From CAWGCE01 sp964480915 (GTDB taxonomy: Bacteria; Planctomycetota; Planctomycetia; Pirellulales; Pirellulaceae), in contig CAYZRS010000101.1 of the NCBI GenBank assembly GCA_964480915.1, positions 1 to 14,006 of the forward strand: a DNA stretch of 14,006 nt, in the 5' to 3' direction. Below the pieces are notes generated by a model, which saw only the letters and a program-made list of their open reading frames with translations, searched no databases and was not told the origin of the DNA. The position numbers were made by a program, and so were the translations under genes. This document shows positions 13,325 to 14,006 of this stretch, piece by piece; the first letter of the stretch is position 1, and each line of letters opens with the position of its first letter.

Positions 13325-13920
13325 CCCTTTGTTCTGTCGCCGATGATTGGGTTTCCGATTCGTCTTGCGCACGTTGTTCGTTGACGTCGGTAGCGATTGC
13401 GGCGCCACATGACGGGCAGAACTTTGCATTCGCCGTATGAGGTTCACCGCACGACGGACATTTCGCAGTCGCGATATCTTGTTTGAATAACGGTGAAGGA
13501 ACGTCACAAACTTCCAGTCGCTGCTTCCTTCTTTAGTTTGGCGATGACTGTGCCTTTTCCGTTTTCGAATGTCGCGTTGTACGACACATCAATGTAGGAA
13601 TTGGCGTTAAACTGTCGCATTTTGAAGCCTTGCAACGATTTGGACTTCAGTTTGCCGAGTCGCACACCGATTGCGTCACCGAGAGCCGTGTACTGTTCCT
13701 TCGAAGCGACGTCACGAAGTTCTTGTGAGGTTTCAGTTTCGTAGGTCGCGGAGAACGTGTTGTCTTCGATTGCAGAGAACATCGCGTCGATTTTTGGCGA
13801 TACCGTCGAATCCGCGTTCTTGTATCCAAAGTAGAGCAGGCCAACGCATGATCCAATCATGAGAATCCCCAACCCGGCACATGCTGCGAAGATGATCGCG
13901 ATGGTTTTACCTTTGGCCAT
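13308..13920 (-). pseudogene. Membrane-anchored protein with C-terminal zinc ribbon, reading frame disrupted near 13500-13535
   Basis: The first frame gives 138 residues (13920-13504): a membrane segment (~6-31, IAIIFAACAGLGILMIGSCVG) and an extracytoplasmic domain ending in NATFENGKGTVIAKLKKE and then an abrupt non-family-like AATGSL. In a second frame the bases just after LKKE encode GSSDWKFV, and in a third frame the sequence goes on as DVPSPLFKQDIATA and a zinc ribbon, KCPSCGEPHTANAKFCPSCG (13401-13463), to a TAA at 13308. The third frame has no ATG, GTG or TTG after its previous stop (13533-13535), so it cannot easily start alone. W-K-F followed by V-x-S-P-L-F is how I expect this family to end. 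Two 1-nt losses, or one net frameshift, explain it. The repaired product would be about 204 residues. Confidence 0.6.
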
Positions 13921-13952
13921 GTAGTTCTCTATTGGACGACAGAACGTCTGGG

Positions 13953-14006
13953 TTATCCGGCGTCGTGAAAATGTTCGTACGCCTCGGATTCAAGGTCGCC
14001 ACTATC
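13953..14006 (-). CDS. Possible C-terminal fragment of a gene leaving the window
   Basis: The minus strand is open from the window edge for 17 codons and ends in TAA (13953-13955), reading DSGDLESEAYEHFHDAG. The acidic composition is plausible for a protein end, and the 32-bp distance to the next ATG (13920) would suit an operon. It is too short to identify and could be chance. Confidence 0.3.
   Translation of the reverse strand, partial: DSGDLESEAYEHFHDAG

Noticed and set aside
13325..13507. N-terminal extension (GTG at 13507) of the interrupted exported protein
   Set aside because: The extra residues are Arg/Asn-rich and out of frame with the zinc ribbon that occupies the same DNA; the ATG at 13324 gives a normal signal peptide.

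Overview
The window looks like a chromosomal fragment of a planctomycete, probably a Pirellulales/Rhodopirellula relative. This is inferred from protein families: a DUF1559 prepilin-like protein, two secreted proteins ending in PEP-CTERM sorting signals (one with dockerin-type EF-hand repeats), a secreted esterase whose N-terminus carries an LEPR-XLL-like motif (LEARQLL), and a Cys-rich planctomycete-type alpha/beta hydrolase. Most genes are single transcription units with weak or no Shine-Dalgarno sequences. A 100-N gap flanked by an identical 55-bp repeat shows this is a short-read scaffold, quite possibly metagenomic.

Layout. 1-2629 (+): a GNAT acetyltransferase, a doubtful small ORF, and a 571-residue fusion of a HAD-like domain with two GNAT domains. 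2630-2729: scaffold gap, almost certainly artificial. 2793-5502 (-): a PEP-CTERM protein, an exported transglutaminase-like protein and a Gly/Pro/Met/Cys-rich lipoprotein. 5823-6875 (+): an exported alpha/beta hydrolase. 6879-7137: a dense array of seven hairpins and four 15-bp tandem repeats between convergent genes, bounded by inverted 31-nt ends whose stems differ by compensatory changes. 7161-9080 (-): a secreted repeat-region/esterase fusion. 9255-10160 (+): a class IV PLP aminotransferase. 10161-10536: no convincing gene, but a possible minus-strand small RNA with a tRNA T-arm-like hairpin and a T7 tract. 10537-12505 (+): a dockerin/PEP-CTERM protein, then the prepilin-like protein. 12562-12618: a long imperfect palindrome between convergent genes. 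12647-13920 (-): two overlapping genes, both interrupted.

The strongest observations are in that last pair. The downstream gene has an in-frame TGA followed by 53 more codons of protein-like sequence. The upstream gene seems to lose its reading frame just before a conserved-looking end and a zinc ribbon (CPSCG...CPSCG) that has no start codon of its own. These may be pseudogenes, sequence errors or recoding. The second main item is the hairpin array at 6879-7137. The third is the HAD-GNAT-GNAT fusion.

I see no defence, secondary-metabolite or mobile-element system. The genes read as ordinary planctomycete envelope and housekeeping functions, with no pathway clearly linking neighbours. Function calls rest on motifs read by eye, without database searches.
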